DNA of 64,000 nucleotides. Origin: Uranotaenia lowii. Lineage: Eukaryota > Arthropoda > Insecta > Diptera > Culicidae. Shown piece after piece: positions 31,371 through 43,830 of this stretch. How positions within the stretch are numbered: position 1 is the first letter of the stretch; every line of letters begins with the position of its first letter. A model generated the notes under the pieces. It made no database searches, was not told the DNA's origin, and saw only the letters and a program-made list of their open reading frames with translations. Location: positions 278,772,413 to 278,836,412 of the forward strand of contig NC_073692.1 in NCBI RefSeq assembly GCF_029784155.1. Reading direction: 5' to 3'. The translations under genes were made by a program, and so were the position numbers.

Positions 31371-32389
31371 TAACACTTTTACGCGAATTTGATAAACAAA
31401 CAAAATTATTTACAAACGGATTGATAACGATCCGAAATTTAATGTTTTCTTGTACAAAAACTCTTATCCCGGTGATCTAAAGATAAAAGAATGAAAATAT
31501 TTGAATTTATGTTAGAATTGAATATTATAAATATTGATGAACATTGATGTCAACAGTTAAATAGTTAAAGGAATAGTTAAATATCATATTGCAGTCGGGC
31601 CTATTCTTTTATACCTTATAAAACTGCTCAGGAATTTCATCATGACGACGGGGGAATCAGAATAAAAACAGTTCTGGAAAGTTTTAAACAACAACCCAGT
31701 TGGATTTTGACCATTCAACCATTTCCCTATCAATTACATTATTCTACGTAATTTAGTTTCGTCGCGTTGTTTAGTTATTAGCAAAATAAGATTTTTCACT
31801 TTTATTTTCACGAGAACTGTAAATGGTTCTTTACAGCCTCATGACAACGCGTAGGAATATTTAAAAAATAGTAAATTTTTCAATAAATATTTCGATAAAT
31901 ACAGGTTGGTCGAATTTTGTTCAGTTGTGATCGAGGTTTAGTACGTCATGTTTCGTAGATCCCCATTGAGACTTATTCGCGGTCTGCGACGTGTAAACAG
32001 TACAAATTCTACAATATATAATCATTGAGTTTGACACGAATAAGGTACTTAATCCTTCCCTAATAAAATTACAATAATGAATGAGCTTTAGCTTCATCAT
32101 CATGGGTTCAGCTCTAATTTCAAATCAACAAACTTCACTTCTTTTAATCTGACATTTATAAAGTTCTTTAATTTTATTGATGATTTGATTTTTTCCCGAA
32201 TTTAGACGGTAAAACTCCTAACACTTTTAACAAAAAAAAAGATCATTTAACCAATTCTCACGAGCATCTAATGTTTCATGTTTGTTCATTTTATCTGAGT
32301 CACAAACAAATGAGTATAAAACGATTACAATAGTCATCAAAATGTTTTAGCAGCTGTCAGTTACTTACTGTTATTTTCTGCAATTTCAG
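31371..32389 (+). other. probable intron (AT-rich)
   Basis: AT-rich sequence ending in a strong pyrimidine tract and acceptor (TTATTTTCTGCAATTTCAG, AG at 32388-32389). Confidence 0.45.
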
Positions 32390-32574
32390 ATAAAACAAAA
32401 AGATTTTTTGATAGTGATTGAGCCTCGTGTTTGGAAGTGCCAGCTACGATTATTCTATTGTGTAAGATAAAAAGTGGAACTTAGTTTAAGCGCGAACCAT
32501 TATTTGCCTCGGAAGTGTGAATTTTACGTTCTATCAACTGATAACGGCAGTGTAGCAAACCGATAAGCTTCAAA
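32390..32574 (+). other. 5' untranslated part of host exon
   Basis: It runs from the acceptor at 32389 to the start codon. It has no upstream ATG in frame with the coding part. The start context CAAAATG fits insect genes well. Confidence 0.5.
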
Positions 32575-32700
32575 ATGTGTGCGGCACAAACGAATCCGCC
32601 GGCAAGTTTTAACTACACGTGGGGTTTCGCGGAAAATCCCCGCACCGAATCGGTGGTGGAAATCAGCCCCAACATCAACTACACCGTCAGCGATGCAACG
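32575..32700 (+). CDS. first coding exon of an unidentified host gene (partial)
   Basis: ATG at 32575 in the context CAAAATG, 42 open codons beginning MCAAQTNPPASFNYTWGF, ending at codon ACG followed by a consensus donor GTAAGT (32701), phase 0. Codon use is GC-rich at third positions (CCG, GCG, GTG, AAC, ATC, TAC), unlike the AT-rich surroundings, which is the best sign of a real conserved coding exon. There is no signal peptide or transmembrane segment in this part. I do not recognise the protein. No following exon could be found with confidence; the rest of the window is probably intron. An intracellular protein is most likely from the absence of a leader, but that is weak. Confidence 0.7.
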
Positions 32701-32796
32701 GTAAGTTAACTTTTATTTTGGTTTTACTTTTTACGCATCATGACTATTTTCAATCGATATATTGAGCTTTATTTTGATTGAAACAGTAACAAGAGA

Positions 32797-32819
32797 TTTT
32801 TTTTTTTTTTTTTTTTTAT
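32797..32819. repeat. oligo-T tract
   Basis: About 20 T followed by ATTTGTCTGCGTTTACACGA. On the minus strand this is a 3' poly-A end, as left by a retroposed SINE or LINE fragment; I cannot name the family. Confidence 0.5.
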
Positions 32820-33072
32820 TTGTCTGCGTTTACACGACTTTGCCTAGGGCCAATTATGGCCCAACTTGGCTGAACAAGAGATTTCGGGATTTTTTTCCCG
32901 CCATAATATCACCAATCATCTGTTTTCTTATCTTTACTATGTTGTATTCGGAGGAAAACACACCAGGCAGGATTAAAGTTGTACTTTTGGCCACTTGTTT
33001 CTCTGTGAAATTTAACATCATATCACACAAACACATTGTGTAGCTCATAACGCGTGTATGTTGCTTTCACAG

Positions 33073-33099
33073 TTCACACAGCAGCAATCAGCAGCAGTG
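33073..33099 (+). other. candidate 27-nt in-frame microexon
   Basis: TTGCTTTCACAG precedes and GTAAGG follows a 27-nt segment reading FTQQQSAAV in the phase (0) left by the exon at 32700. The splice sites are plausible but short matches occur by chance. Confidence 0.2.
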
Positions 33100-35536
33100 G
33101 TAAGGCGCCCTCACAATCATCCAACAACCACACATCGGTCCTGTCCCTGTATACCGGCTACACCCGCACATCATGGGGTTTTCCCCTGTTTCCTCGCGTC
33201 GACTGGTGAGTGTGTGGCCTGGTCCACCTGCCTACTTCTGCCTTGCTGTGGCCTGTGTGGACTTCCTTGGCCTGGCCTGGCTAGATTACTCAGAAAGAGG
33301 CTCTTCTAAAGCATACATACGAGTCTCTAATGTTGGTAGAGGTCCACAAGATTCTCAGCTTTGGCGCCCTGACGACAGCGACTTCGTCAAAACGCATTTT
33401 CAAGGTGTTTGGTTTTCTTTTATGGCACACCAGTGTTGGGTAGATGATGTTGCTTGCTTAGCCAAACTAAACACAACACACAACTTTCGATTCGCTTCAA
33501 ACCCCTAGAAATGTGTTGGATCAGCTGGCTTTTGATGGTATTCAAAGACTTCCCAATTGCAGCACGTGAGTCCGGATCAAAACAAAACACCACCCTCTGG
33601 CTTCAAGTTAAAATTGTAATGTAGTTGGAAAGGCGAAACCACAACAAAACAAACTAACATTTTTCATTACTGATTCAAAGTTAAAGAACGTTATTACCTA
33701 CCATCAAATTGTCTAACTCATTATTCATACTTGTTGGCTCCCGTAACCTTTCGAGAGTAAGTTAATCAAGCCGTACATTTCAATTTTTCTACTTAATTTG
33801 CTTAAAAGTTTTCCCAGTTAAAAATAAAAAAATGAACATGCAACCATCATCCGTCTCTAGAGCATAAGTTTTATGTTTCAATACATTTCTATGATTATTT
33901 ATGATTTTTATGTCACGACATAAAGTTAGTCATCGTTCGGCAAGATACTATCCTGTCCTTGTTATTCCAACAACTACGCAGTAAAACGAGTAAAACCCAA
34001 GGGCAGTTCTGTTACCACCATATTTTTGTACCGTCCGAATTGTGCTGTTTTCTGTTTGTCATTTGTGGTCGCTTTCTCGCTGTTTTTTTTTGGAGCCACG
34101 TGAATGACAAAAAGATAGTGTTAATTTAATCAGTGCGTCAATACTAATAATCGCACCTTTGCTAGCTACCTTTATTGATCTCCATTGCTAACTTAAATGG
34201 ATTTCCATACTCCAGTATTTCACTTCTTTTTTTTTTTTGTTTGCTGGTGGAAATTTGAAACATCAATCACGATGTTATTTTCCTCTGGCTAAAACCATTA
34301 AGGTCCATCTTGCCATTTCACTTCCCATTGTAATGTGTACTTTCAATAGAATTGTACCCAAGTGTTTCCGCGATTCCGATATCTGGCTGATTTGAAAGTC
34401 AAATAAATTAGCTGAGTCGTAGTATTAACCTTTCCCCTCCCGAGAATCTACTTCACCAACAACCAACCCATATTAATAATTCCATTCCCCCTCTGTTTTG
34501 TGAACCGCGCCTGAGCTCGACACACGGGTTTGGCATCCGGTTTGTGTTAGTTTAGGCGAATGAAACCCTAGCAGAGGAGAATGAAAACGACCATCGAAAA
34601 AATCTTTTATGCGGTGGATGGAATATTCAGCTCAGGGCCTCTCCACACTTTCTCAGTTTGTCCTACCAACACGACAAATTCTAATTATTCATTCGAAAAA
34701 GCGGCGCTCGCTTTCTTCTCAGTTCCGTGTACCACACCAACCAATTTTCCCGTCATCCCCCCATGTTTCTTTCAAAACTGTGCGCCCCTGGTTGCTCACT
34801 GGCAAACTGGCAACATTCAATAAAAGATGGCTGACGTGAGCGTTATGTATTTGGCTTCGTGTTGCTCTCTTGAACACACAAATGTACTCACTCACACACA
34901 GCCAGCAGCTCACTGAGTGCGAGGCGAGCTCTCGGCTCTGCTTCGAATCGACGTCGACGTCGTCGTCGTCGTCGCGTTTCGTTGTATAGTAAATAACCAC
35001 ATCATCATCAACAGCAAGCAGCATTGACGGATCAAGTGTATGCGCGGCGCGCGCTGTTGCCATGTTTTGTTTTTTACGGCGGTGTTTCTTTTTCTTTCTG
35101 CCATACCGACCCGGTTCTTGGTAATGCATCGTTTTCTGCCCTGCCCTGCTCGTCGTCGTCTAGCTGACGAACATTTGCCGTCGTCCGCTCTTCGTTTTGT
35201 TCGTTGCTCTTGCCTCATGCGTCTCTCTTCTTTTGTACAACTTCGGTCGGTCGTTCGGGGACGGGTTGTTTTATTGCTCATCTCTACTTAAAATATTGCT
35301 TTTACGGTTATGGTAGAACAAAGTTGGTACCAACACATCGCTTTTTCCAATATTTTTTTCAAGAAATGTAAACAATTTTTGGTATTTTCATAAAGAGTAA
35401 ACACTATAATATTTGAGAAGCTGAGTTTTATTAGAAATATGGTATATATTCCGAATTTTAAGTATGGAACTCGAGGAGCTGAAATATGCGATCTCATCGT
35501 CTTTGTTTATGATATTCTAACTGTATCTCACGTATA
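33100..35536. other. unique intronic-type sequence with GC-rich island
   Basis: No coding exon supported. 34870-35290 is GC-rich, with a GACGTCGACGTCGTCGTCGT triplet run at about 34950-34977 and many short mirror frames. Poly-T tracts occur at 34084 and 34226. Confidence 0.4.
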
Positions 35537-36550
35537 CTGCCCCTACTCGCATAACAGTCCCATATGAATTTTCGTCATTTTTTATCTAACCTGACAGTTC
35601 GTCCTTTTGAACATAGGGCTTCAATATGAAACAATAACCAAGAGATTTTGTTCTAGAAATTTGGAAAAAAAAAATATCAACTTGTGACTGTCCCATATGA
35701 AATATACCCGCGTTACAGTCCCATATATTTTTTTTTATTTACATAGTATACTGCCCCTACTTTCATAACAGTCCCATATGCAAAAACAAGCAAGCGAGAA
35801 ATCAGCTTTTTCTGTTTTGAAATATATTTTTAAACTATAACCATTACATTCAGCATAAACGAAAATCGTTTGATGGAATGTGTTCTAGGTTGTCATAATA
35901 AATCGTACGACCTGAAATTTTAGAAATTGGGCCATCGGTAACGTCGGGAGCACCATTTTATTCGTTATGGGACTGTTATGCGAGCATATTTGAGACCTTT
36001 TTCAAATCTACTCGCATAACAGTCCCATCCAGAATATGTTTTGCTAACCAAGCTACTTTCTTAAACTTAAATTTGATCATTTTTGAACTTCTAAATGCAG
36101 TTATCAGAAAAAGAAACACACTTTTGGAAAAATATCGTGAATTCTTCATTGTAAGTTGAATCTTTTTACGATTTTGATTGCATCGGTTAGTTTTTTGCTC
36201 AGGAAGACATTCCTTCCTTCTTACTGACCTGCCTTCGAGAACTAGTGTGCATAATTCGACATCAAGTGAGTTTAAATCTTTTTTAAATGATTCGAAGCAA
36301 TAAATCAAAGACTATTTCGCCGAAAGAAGCATTGAAAAGAAACCAAATCCGTGATATTTCACATATGGGACTGTTATGCGGGTATATTTCATATGGGACA
36401 GCCACAAGTTGATATTTTTTTCAAAATTTCTAGAACAAAATCTCTTTTTTTATTGTTTTATATTGAAGCCTTATGTTCAAAATGACGAACTGTCAGGTTA
36501 GATGAAAAATGACGAAAATTCATATGGGACTGTTATGCGAGTAGGGGCAG
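35537..36550. mobile_element. 1014-bp foldback element of the GTCCCATATG family
   Basis: Arms of about 190-195 bp (35537-35731, 36362-36550) are inverted copies starting CTGCCCCTACTCGCATAACA, with TA on both sides (35535-35536, 36551-36552). The core ATAACAGTCCCATATG occurs about ten times in both orientations, including an inner hairpin at 35968-36029 and a second TACTGCCCCTAC terminus at 35752, which suggests a nested relative. No coding capacity. Confidence 0.8.
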
Positions 36551-36699
36551 TATACCTCTCTACAGTCCCATATGTGAAATACCATTGATGTAGGGGAGAT
36601 AATGACATAATGAGCACCCGGGGCATAATAAGCACTCCTATTTTCTACAAAAGTACGTATTTTCTTAAACAAATTTTCATGAGGATTTGTTTCGTACTA

Positions 36700-37295
36700 C
36701 AGACCCCGTTCATTTTTGGCAACATTCGATTTTGGCAACATTCGATTTTGGCAACATCCGATTTTGGCACATGTGCCAAAATCGAACGGTTTTTAGAACA
36801 TTACAATTTAGTTTTCGTTTTGACAGGACCAATTTAAATCAGACAAATACCACTAATACGTTTTTGTGTTCTGAAATGGTGATAAAATGCAACAATAAAA
36901 ACAAAAGTTTTTTAAAAAATTTATTAAGTACTAAAAAATGGCAAAAAGTTGAAAAATTTAAAAAAGTTAAAAACAAATTCAAACAAAACACTGAAAATGA
37001 CTAAAAACAACTAAAAAATGATGAAGAACGAAAAAAACAGCAAATATGACAAATGAAAACAAACATTATAAACAAAACAAGACAAGTGCAAAATGCATCA
37101 AAAACATGATGAGAAAAATCAAAAATTACTAGAAATGGTCGGAAATTGACTAAAAATAACGTTTTTGATAATAATATTAGTTATTTTGTAAAAATAACTG
37201 ATAAAAAAGTGGAGAAAAAACCGTTCGATTTTGGCAACATTCGATTTTGGCAACACAAAATGTACGAGCGTGTTGCCAAAATCCAACGGGGTCTG
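36700..37295. mobile_element. 596-bp TA-flanked MITE with TTTTGGCAACA repeats
   Basis: Outer ends CAGACCCCGTT and complement, flanked by TA (36698-36699, 37296-37297). The subterminal unit ATTCGATTTTGGCAAC is repeated three to four times on the left and twice, inverted, on the right. The interior is A-rich with no gene. Tc1/mariner type by target site. Confidence 0.8.
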
Positions 37296-37563
37296 TACTA
37301 GAAATATCCTTATCATCTTTACAGAAATATTAAAAAATAATCAGCTAGGTTCTCAAGTGATCGAAATATTATAATTTTTGAGCACCACGAAATAAGCTTT
37401 TATGACCTTTAAATTATCTTGATCTAAGATGTACGCACTGCAACATGATTTACACATTGTTTCTCAATTTTCACCATCATTAAATATTTGATTTTTCAGT
37501 TTAATCAATTTTAAAACGCGTTTTTACTTAAATTTGTTGACTCGGGGCGAATCGAGAATTATC

Positions 37564-38135
37564 AATCGGGCACGATGAGCGTTTTCTGCCGGGGATTCTA
37601 GCAGCGAATTCAACTCGATCAAGTCAACTGAATAACAGAGCTACAGCTTGACTAGTTTCATCTGACGATTTGGCCTATTGGTAATGTGTCGGAGAGGCAA
37701 TCAGTAAACTCGAGATCGATTCCTGGTCGTGGTGGTTTTTTTTCAATACCATTCATGATTGATTTTTTTATTGTTGCATTATACGGCTAGTAGCATCATC
37801 CGCCAAACAAAGCACTAGAAACATAAAGTATGAGCGTGTGTGAATTGTTTGAATTCTACAAAAAGACCTAGATTATTTTGTTATTGCTTTGTTTGATGGG
37901 TCTACGCCTCACCGTTTAGTGCAAAATGCATTGATCATGAATAGTAAATGAACAAAAAAAATCACCTCGACCAGAACTCGAACTCGAGCCTACTGATTAC
38001 CTCTCCGAAACCTTACCAATAGGCCATATCATCAGATGGAACTAGTCAAGCTGTTGCTCTATTGTTCATTTGACTTCATCGAGTTGAATTCGCTGCTAGA
38101 TTCCCCGGCAGAAAACGCTCATCGTGCCCCGATTA
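37564..38135. mobile_element. foldback with tRNA-like arms
   Basis: Arms of about 170 bp (37564-37737, 37970-38135) are inverted copies. Each arm contains a module resembling tRNA promoter boxes: TGGCCTATTGGTAA (A-box-like, 37671) and GAGATCGATTCCTGG (B-box-like, 37712), with the inverted partner at 37972-38030. It could be two SINE-like units facing each other or a foldback that captured a tRNA-like sequence. No functional tRNA cloverleaf is claimed. Confidence 0.6.
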
Positions 38136-38147
38136 ATGTTGCTTATA

Positions 38148-38410
38148 CTGCCCCAGGGTATATGGTGAGCAAAACATATTCTTTATGGGACTGTTATGCG
38201 AGTAGATTTGTAAAAGGTCTCGAATATGCTCGCCTGACAGTCCCATAACAAATCAAAATGGTGCTCTCGACCTTACTAATGGCCCAATTTCGAAAATTTC
38301 AAGTCTTACGACTTATTATGACAACCTAGAAAACATTCCATCAATTGATTTTCGTTTATGCTGAAAGTTGTGGTCACAATTTAAAAATATATTCCATAAC
38401 AGGCAAGGCA
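38148..38410. repeat. inverted relative of the 35.5-kb foldback interior
   Basis: It matches, in reverse orientation, about 35780-36050, including TGGGACTGTTATGCGAGTAG, GGTGCTCTCGACCTTAC and GACAACCTAGAAAACATTCC. It starts with TATACTGCCCC, the family's terminus. Confidence 0.7.
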
Positions 38411-41225
38411 GCACAACCTAGTAAAAGTGAATGCTAATAATCCTAAAAGCTAAACTGATCCATTTTTTGTAAATCTCAAGAAAAATCGCCAGATAGGCCA
38501 GAACAAATATAAAAATTTTCTTTTGTCACTCTCCCTTCTCCCCCTCGATATTTCAAAAAATCCGGTCCGAAAAGTAAAATAAATAAAATCGAATTCATGA
38601 TTTTTTTTTCAAATTTTGTATCTGAACTACTCGATTTTACAATTCTGGGTAATGTATATTTTGTTGCATACAAGATTTTGTTCAATTCTCCCAATTTATT
38701 GTTTTTTATTAAATTATTTTGTATTAAAACCATACCGTCCCATACTACAAGTTACAAAACAGAATTTTAAATTTGTTCCGGCCTGATTTTCATAAAATCT
38801 ACGAGGCAGGAGCCTTTACGTCTTGATAACCTAGTTCAATAGGATGGTCCTGAGATTTGATTGGAATATTTTTCCGTCTCATATTCAATCATTGCATCGC
38901 TCAAAAAAAATCTAGCTAGTGAGGTAGAATAGATAAGAGTTAGCAGTGACGTTTTGAAATCAAATCGTCCATTGACTTTTGTTTATAATTTCTTTTCTTT
39001 TCGTGTTTTCCGTACAACATTTTTCTTTTATTTACTGATTGCTCAAATTGTCTTGAAATATCGAACGAGTTTGGCTCCGTTAAGCTGTTAACATAGGAGT
39101 CGTTTAGAATAAAACCAGTGTCAAAAACAAGAAAAAAGTGATAGTTGTAGAAATGCTGTGCTGCCGACCGTATCCAATACTTGTTACTTGTCCAACGAAA
39201 GGAATACTGTTGCCCCAGATTCGAAGCTCCTAATCGGACCTTTACACGCTTAAGCTTGTTTATCAAACAAAGTTTCCCGCTTTTCAAACCGTCAGGACAT
39301 TTTTAAAAACACTCTTGGATATTACCACCACAAAAGCACGCCAGATCACGTTGCTCCAATGAATTGAGCGTGTATGGTATTTGCTAACAAAGTTTTCGGT
39401 ACCACCGATACAGAAAAGTGCTTTCTCCCGGCTCGGCTCGTTGCCTTTTTCTCGATATGAGCTGGTGTAGAGTGGAGCACACAAGGTTATGGCTGTTGAA
39501 TTCCGCCTCGCACCAGCATGGTGAATGATGATGGTTTCTGTTTTCCACCCATCGTCGTCGTCGTCTGTACTCTTGCTGCTTGCTTGGTATTGCGTTTTGT
39601 GGCGGGTGCTGTGCACGCTCGCTGCACATTGATCGTACCGACGAGCTCCCCATTCAATGTTGAACTAAGGGGATATTCAGCATTCATGATGATGGTTTGG
39701 TTTGGTAGCCTTCGTTCGTATTTGCGCATTAAAATTATCGCTTGATGACGATGGTTATGTAAACGTATCCATACTTCTTAACCGACTGGGCGATGTTTAC
39801 GATCAACATTGCCTAGCAATTCTTCCTTATTGGATTCATCCTTCAATGTGAAACTTTATCCGTCTGATGGTTTATAGAAATTTGGTTCTAGGGCATTTCT
39901 AATGTTTCCATTTAATCTTTTGTTGTCTCAAATTTCTGTGCTGTTGCTCCCAAGTTTACCGGCAGAATACTGTCTGTTGTAGACTCCACACCGAAGAAAT
40001 GCTACATTTTCTGTGTCTATCGTAGTTACATAGGTGCGAAGTTTGAGTGTTGATAGAGTCCTAAACAAACTATGCATTCGGTCGGATCGGTGTGCTTGTT
40101 ATTTTTCGCAAGATGCCCGAGTGTGTATCCATGGGGCATGCATTTTAACCGGCACCTTACCACCACCATGCATTACCATGCCGCGTTACATAGACCGCCA
40201 CATGGTTGCTTCGCGCTTGTATGTCGATACTCAAGCACCCAATCAAACCAGCTGGTAGTGAGTGATAATAATAACCATATTCACAAAAGTCTGGCTCAAA
40301 TATAAAATAAAGCTCTGACTTTATCATGCAATTTGTATCAAAAAGATCCGCTCTGGTTCGATGTATATGATGTATAAAACTGAACTCCGGTGGCGGCACC
40401 AATCTGCCGACAATAAAATATTCTCCATACATCGGATCTGTTTTGCTACATGGCTTGCCTTCCTTTCCGAGTTAAGTACGCTTTACTCAGAGTCTCAAAA
40501 TAATAGTAATGAAAACACGCTTTCCGTTTTGGGGCGGCTCTTCATACGACCCATACACAACTACTCCAACTAACAAACTACACTCGACTGGTGCGTTTTG
40601 TTTTGATTCTCTTCATATTTTCAAACGTGAACAATTTTGTATTAGTTCTTCGTACAGCCCGATTTTGCTTGATCTAATCGGAAATCTAATTGCACGTTTG
40701 TGCTGTAAGAAGATTGTTATCGCAGTCGCTTGAACCGTAATGAAACGTTCTTTCCACTACCAGCGTTCCGATGGTTAATTTCATCTTTTTGAAGTAATCT
40801 AATCCGACGAATTTTTAGAGTAACTTACCGAAACAGTTAGCCTTATGCAAATGGACTGGAAAAATAGATTTCTTACCAGATTGAGCTGAAAAGGTGGTTT
40901 CAAGAACAGCAATTTTCACAAAACCAACCTCAAAAGTTTTTAGGTAAAAGAGGATTTTTCAAGAATATCGTGTAATAAAAACTGAGATCTGGAATTATCT
41001 TAAAAAATTGTGACCGAAAATCGACTTTCCGTGACTTAGTCGGGTTTTTTTTTCGATTTCCCAAATTACCGGGGAGATCCTCGGTGATTTTTGAAATTTT
41101 GAAGTAGATTTTGACCAAAAATTATCCTTCGAGATAACACCAGATTCCGACGTTTTATGCATTTTTAAGTCATTTGGTATTCAAAATTAAAATTTCGATT
41201 TTTTCGATTTCCTTTTGATTTTCCT
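38411..41225. other. no gene recognised; GC-richer island at 39.4-39.8 kb
   Basis: Mixed AT-rich sequence. 39390-39760 and 40030-40260 are less AT-rich, with overlapping short frames in several phases, as in the other islands. No domain or splice structure found. Confidence 0.4.
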
Positions 41226-41961
41226 TTGATTTTGGAGTAGTGGCATGAGGCCAAATCCGGCCAGAAGATTATTGGGACGATCTGGGCTTTCAGGAGAGGA
41301 AGCACCCGCTTCTGGAGGCACTCTTTCATGTACACCTATCCGTTCATCGTGTCCTGGTCATGAAAGGTGCATTCCGCTTCCCGCACGTGCAGATGGTTTG
41401 CCAAACCAGGAATTTATACGCAAATTTGGACATATTCTGAGTGCGGATCTGCCTCGGAACGCTGAACTCATCCTTGGCCGTGAAAAATAGGTTGCCGGGG
41501 ACCTGTTTGAAGTCGGCCTTTACATATGTTTCGTCTTTCATGATGCAGCATTCAACTTTCGTCAGCATGTTGAGGTACAACTTCCTGGCACGGGTTTTGG
41601 CAGACTGGTTCTGCTTGCTCGTTGCGATTAGGAGCCTTTTGTATCTTGAACGTTCGAAGACCAGCCTTAGTTTTGGCCTTCTGGACAAAAGGCTTAGGTG
41701 CAGTTTCTTAGCTACAACCCGAACGGAGGCATTCGGGTTTCGGTTGAAGGCCCCAACAACGCAGTTGTAATTTTTGGTGTTATACGGAATACTTTCTCCT
41801 TCTCTTCTGGTCTTCCGATCGGTGGTCAATCGTTCCTCGAACCGCAACACCGTGGAATTCGCGATTCCCAAAGTTTTAGCGATGCAAAGATGCGAGAGAT
41901 CCTTGTTCTCGTGATGAATGCGCAAGATTTTATCACGCACGAGCAGTTCTTTCGACTCCAT
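41226..41961 (-). pseudogene. Tc1/mariner-type transposase relic, copy 1
   Basis: ATG at 41961. A 205-codon open part has an N-terminal helix-turn-helix (KILRIHHENKDLSHLCIAKT), a second DNA-binding part and the first catalytic Asp in KDETYVKADFKQVPG. After a shift near 41345 the frame continues to WPDLAS, the second catalytic region (about 41250), with a stop inside. The third acidic residue and both TIRs are not visible, so the element is truncated as well as broken. Same family as 45436-46160. Confidence 0.75.
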
Positions 41962-43680
41962 TTTCGCAAGTTTTGATCACAGGACTTAAAATACTTGCAG
42001 GATGTAAACAATGCACTATGAACTAAATCCACCTAAATTTTCATTTAATTCTACCCAACAGTTAAAAAGTTAGAGCAATTTCTTAGTGTGGCAATTTCAT
42101 CGTGGACACCCTTGAAATAGAGATCTAAAGAATTTCGCAATGTTTTATTTTGTTCATAAATTATGCATTGACTTGAGCATTGATTTCAATAAACCTAACA
42201 TACCCTTTATTTTTGGAACTCTTTCTAATAGTTTTTCGGTCAGACCCGATGAGACAACTTTTCAAACTTTCCATTTTTGTTCTTGTCAAAGAAAAACAAA
42301 GAATTCAAAGTTGTCGAACATCTACAAAATATTTAGGAAAAAATCATTGATTTTTTTTGTTTACCAGTCTTGTTTGTACACTCATTACTACCAGCCAAGT
42401 TTCAAAAAGTTGCAAAAACTGTACTAAAATTATTGGAAAGCAACTGGCTCGAAAAAATTAACGTTCGTAAAACACCTGCTAATGACATCAACCATTTGAT
42501 AAGTTGAAATATTTACTAGGATCAGTCTCGAGGAAACCGAAAAATCAGAGCACCTATATCAATGTACCGGTAAGGTATTACAAAATTCTACTGGTCTGGA
42601 AAACTTCCTATCACAGAAGTTCAAATTCCTTCTTCCCTTTTCACAAGTTCCTGGACGTTGCTGGATCTCGATGCAAGTGGTAGGTACACATTCGCTCTTC
42701 CTCCGTTCAAACGGTGCAGATTCTGTTCACGTAAACAAGTGTTCATTTTCATCGTTTTCCGACATCATCCACGTCCACCACCATCCCGTTTGTTTGGCGT
42801 TTGAGATTGCGCTTGCATTGCGAGTCTCGGAAGTTGACGAGATGTGCTGTTGTAAAATAATCTTATTCGGCGCATCTCTGAAGCGGCGACGAAGAAACGC
42901 AAAACAGCCGGGTGGTTCTGTTGGGGAAAAGAACGGTGGGGCGACAACGAAAACCCCCACGGACGCCGACGGGCTGCTCTTAGGCCAGGGGAGGTTATTT
43001 CAGTCACACCGACTTTATTTTCAGCTCTCTGTGAGTGGTTTTTGTGACCGAATGTTGTTGCTGTGTGCCTTTCGAAATGGTTTTTGCTTTGGATGTAGGT
43101 ACAGACTGCTGCTACTGCTCTATACGGATGGAGACGGAGAGTCACGACACGACGACCGACCCATGGCATGTTGTTGATGATGACTTGCTGTTGGTGAGGT
43201 CGGTCGCGCTGCTCGTTTATGTTTCTGAAACTTTTCATGGACATTTACTTGGATCCAGGGGTCCATCCATGTGCAAATTGGGACAAGGAACGTTAAAATA
43301 TTTTCTCAATGTTATAATTTTTAATAGCAAACTCAATACTTCCAAGATGTTTATATCAGATTTTCTGAATTTTAAGTTGTTTTTGACATCTGGGTGTATA
43401 TCCGGTGGTTTTTTACCCTCTGACGCACACTCTCGGTGGTAGCGAGCACACATTTTAATAGAAACAGATTGGACAAATAATACAATCCGCCGAGCGACCG
43501 ACCTGCAACGTCACCGTGCCGCCAGGTTCAATGGAATTCGGTACGGTACGATACCTACAAAACAACGTCTCTCGACATCGTCACTGACGACGACGACGAC
43601 GATAACGAACACGAGATTGCGATTCGCTAAAACGATACGGTTCCGGTTGTTTGTTTTTGTCGATGCTGCTAGCTAGCCCG
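41962..43680. other. no gene recognised; GC-rich island 42.6-43.6 kb
   Basis: From 42660 to 43640 the sequence is GC-rich and unique with frames up to 168 codons on both strands, none with a known domain. CGACGACGACGACGACG occurs at about 43587-43605. It leads into a promoter-like site. Confidence 0.4.
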
Positions 43681-43685
43681 TCCCG

Positions 43686-43725
43686 TATATATGAACGTGA
43701 ACTGTGCGTTTGTAGCTTCAGATCA
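43686..43725 (+). promoter_or_regulatory. TATA / initiator promoter candidate
   Basis: TATATAT (43686-43692) is followed 30-34 bp later by TTCAGATC, an insect initiator-like motif with A at 43720. A GTGAGT donor at 43825 would end a first exon of about 105 nt. It could be an alternative promoter of the gene begun at 32575 or an independent transcript. Confidence 0.35.
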
Positions 43726-43830
43726 ACCTTTGTGGAATGTGGTTAGTCGGTTGGTGTGCAACGGCAGAGTTTAATCAAAAATCTGTCAGCGCAAGAGTCA
43801 CGGGTGCCGTTTTTGTCATAATGAGTGAGT

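Noticed and set aside
42671..43177. 168-codon plus frame with a 159-codon minus overlap
   Set aside because: No family signature, no splice structure and equal openness of both strands; best explained by GC content.
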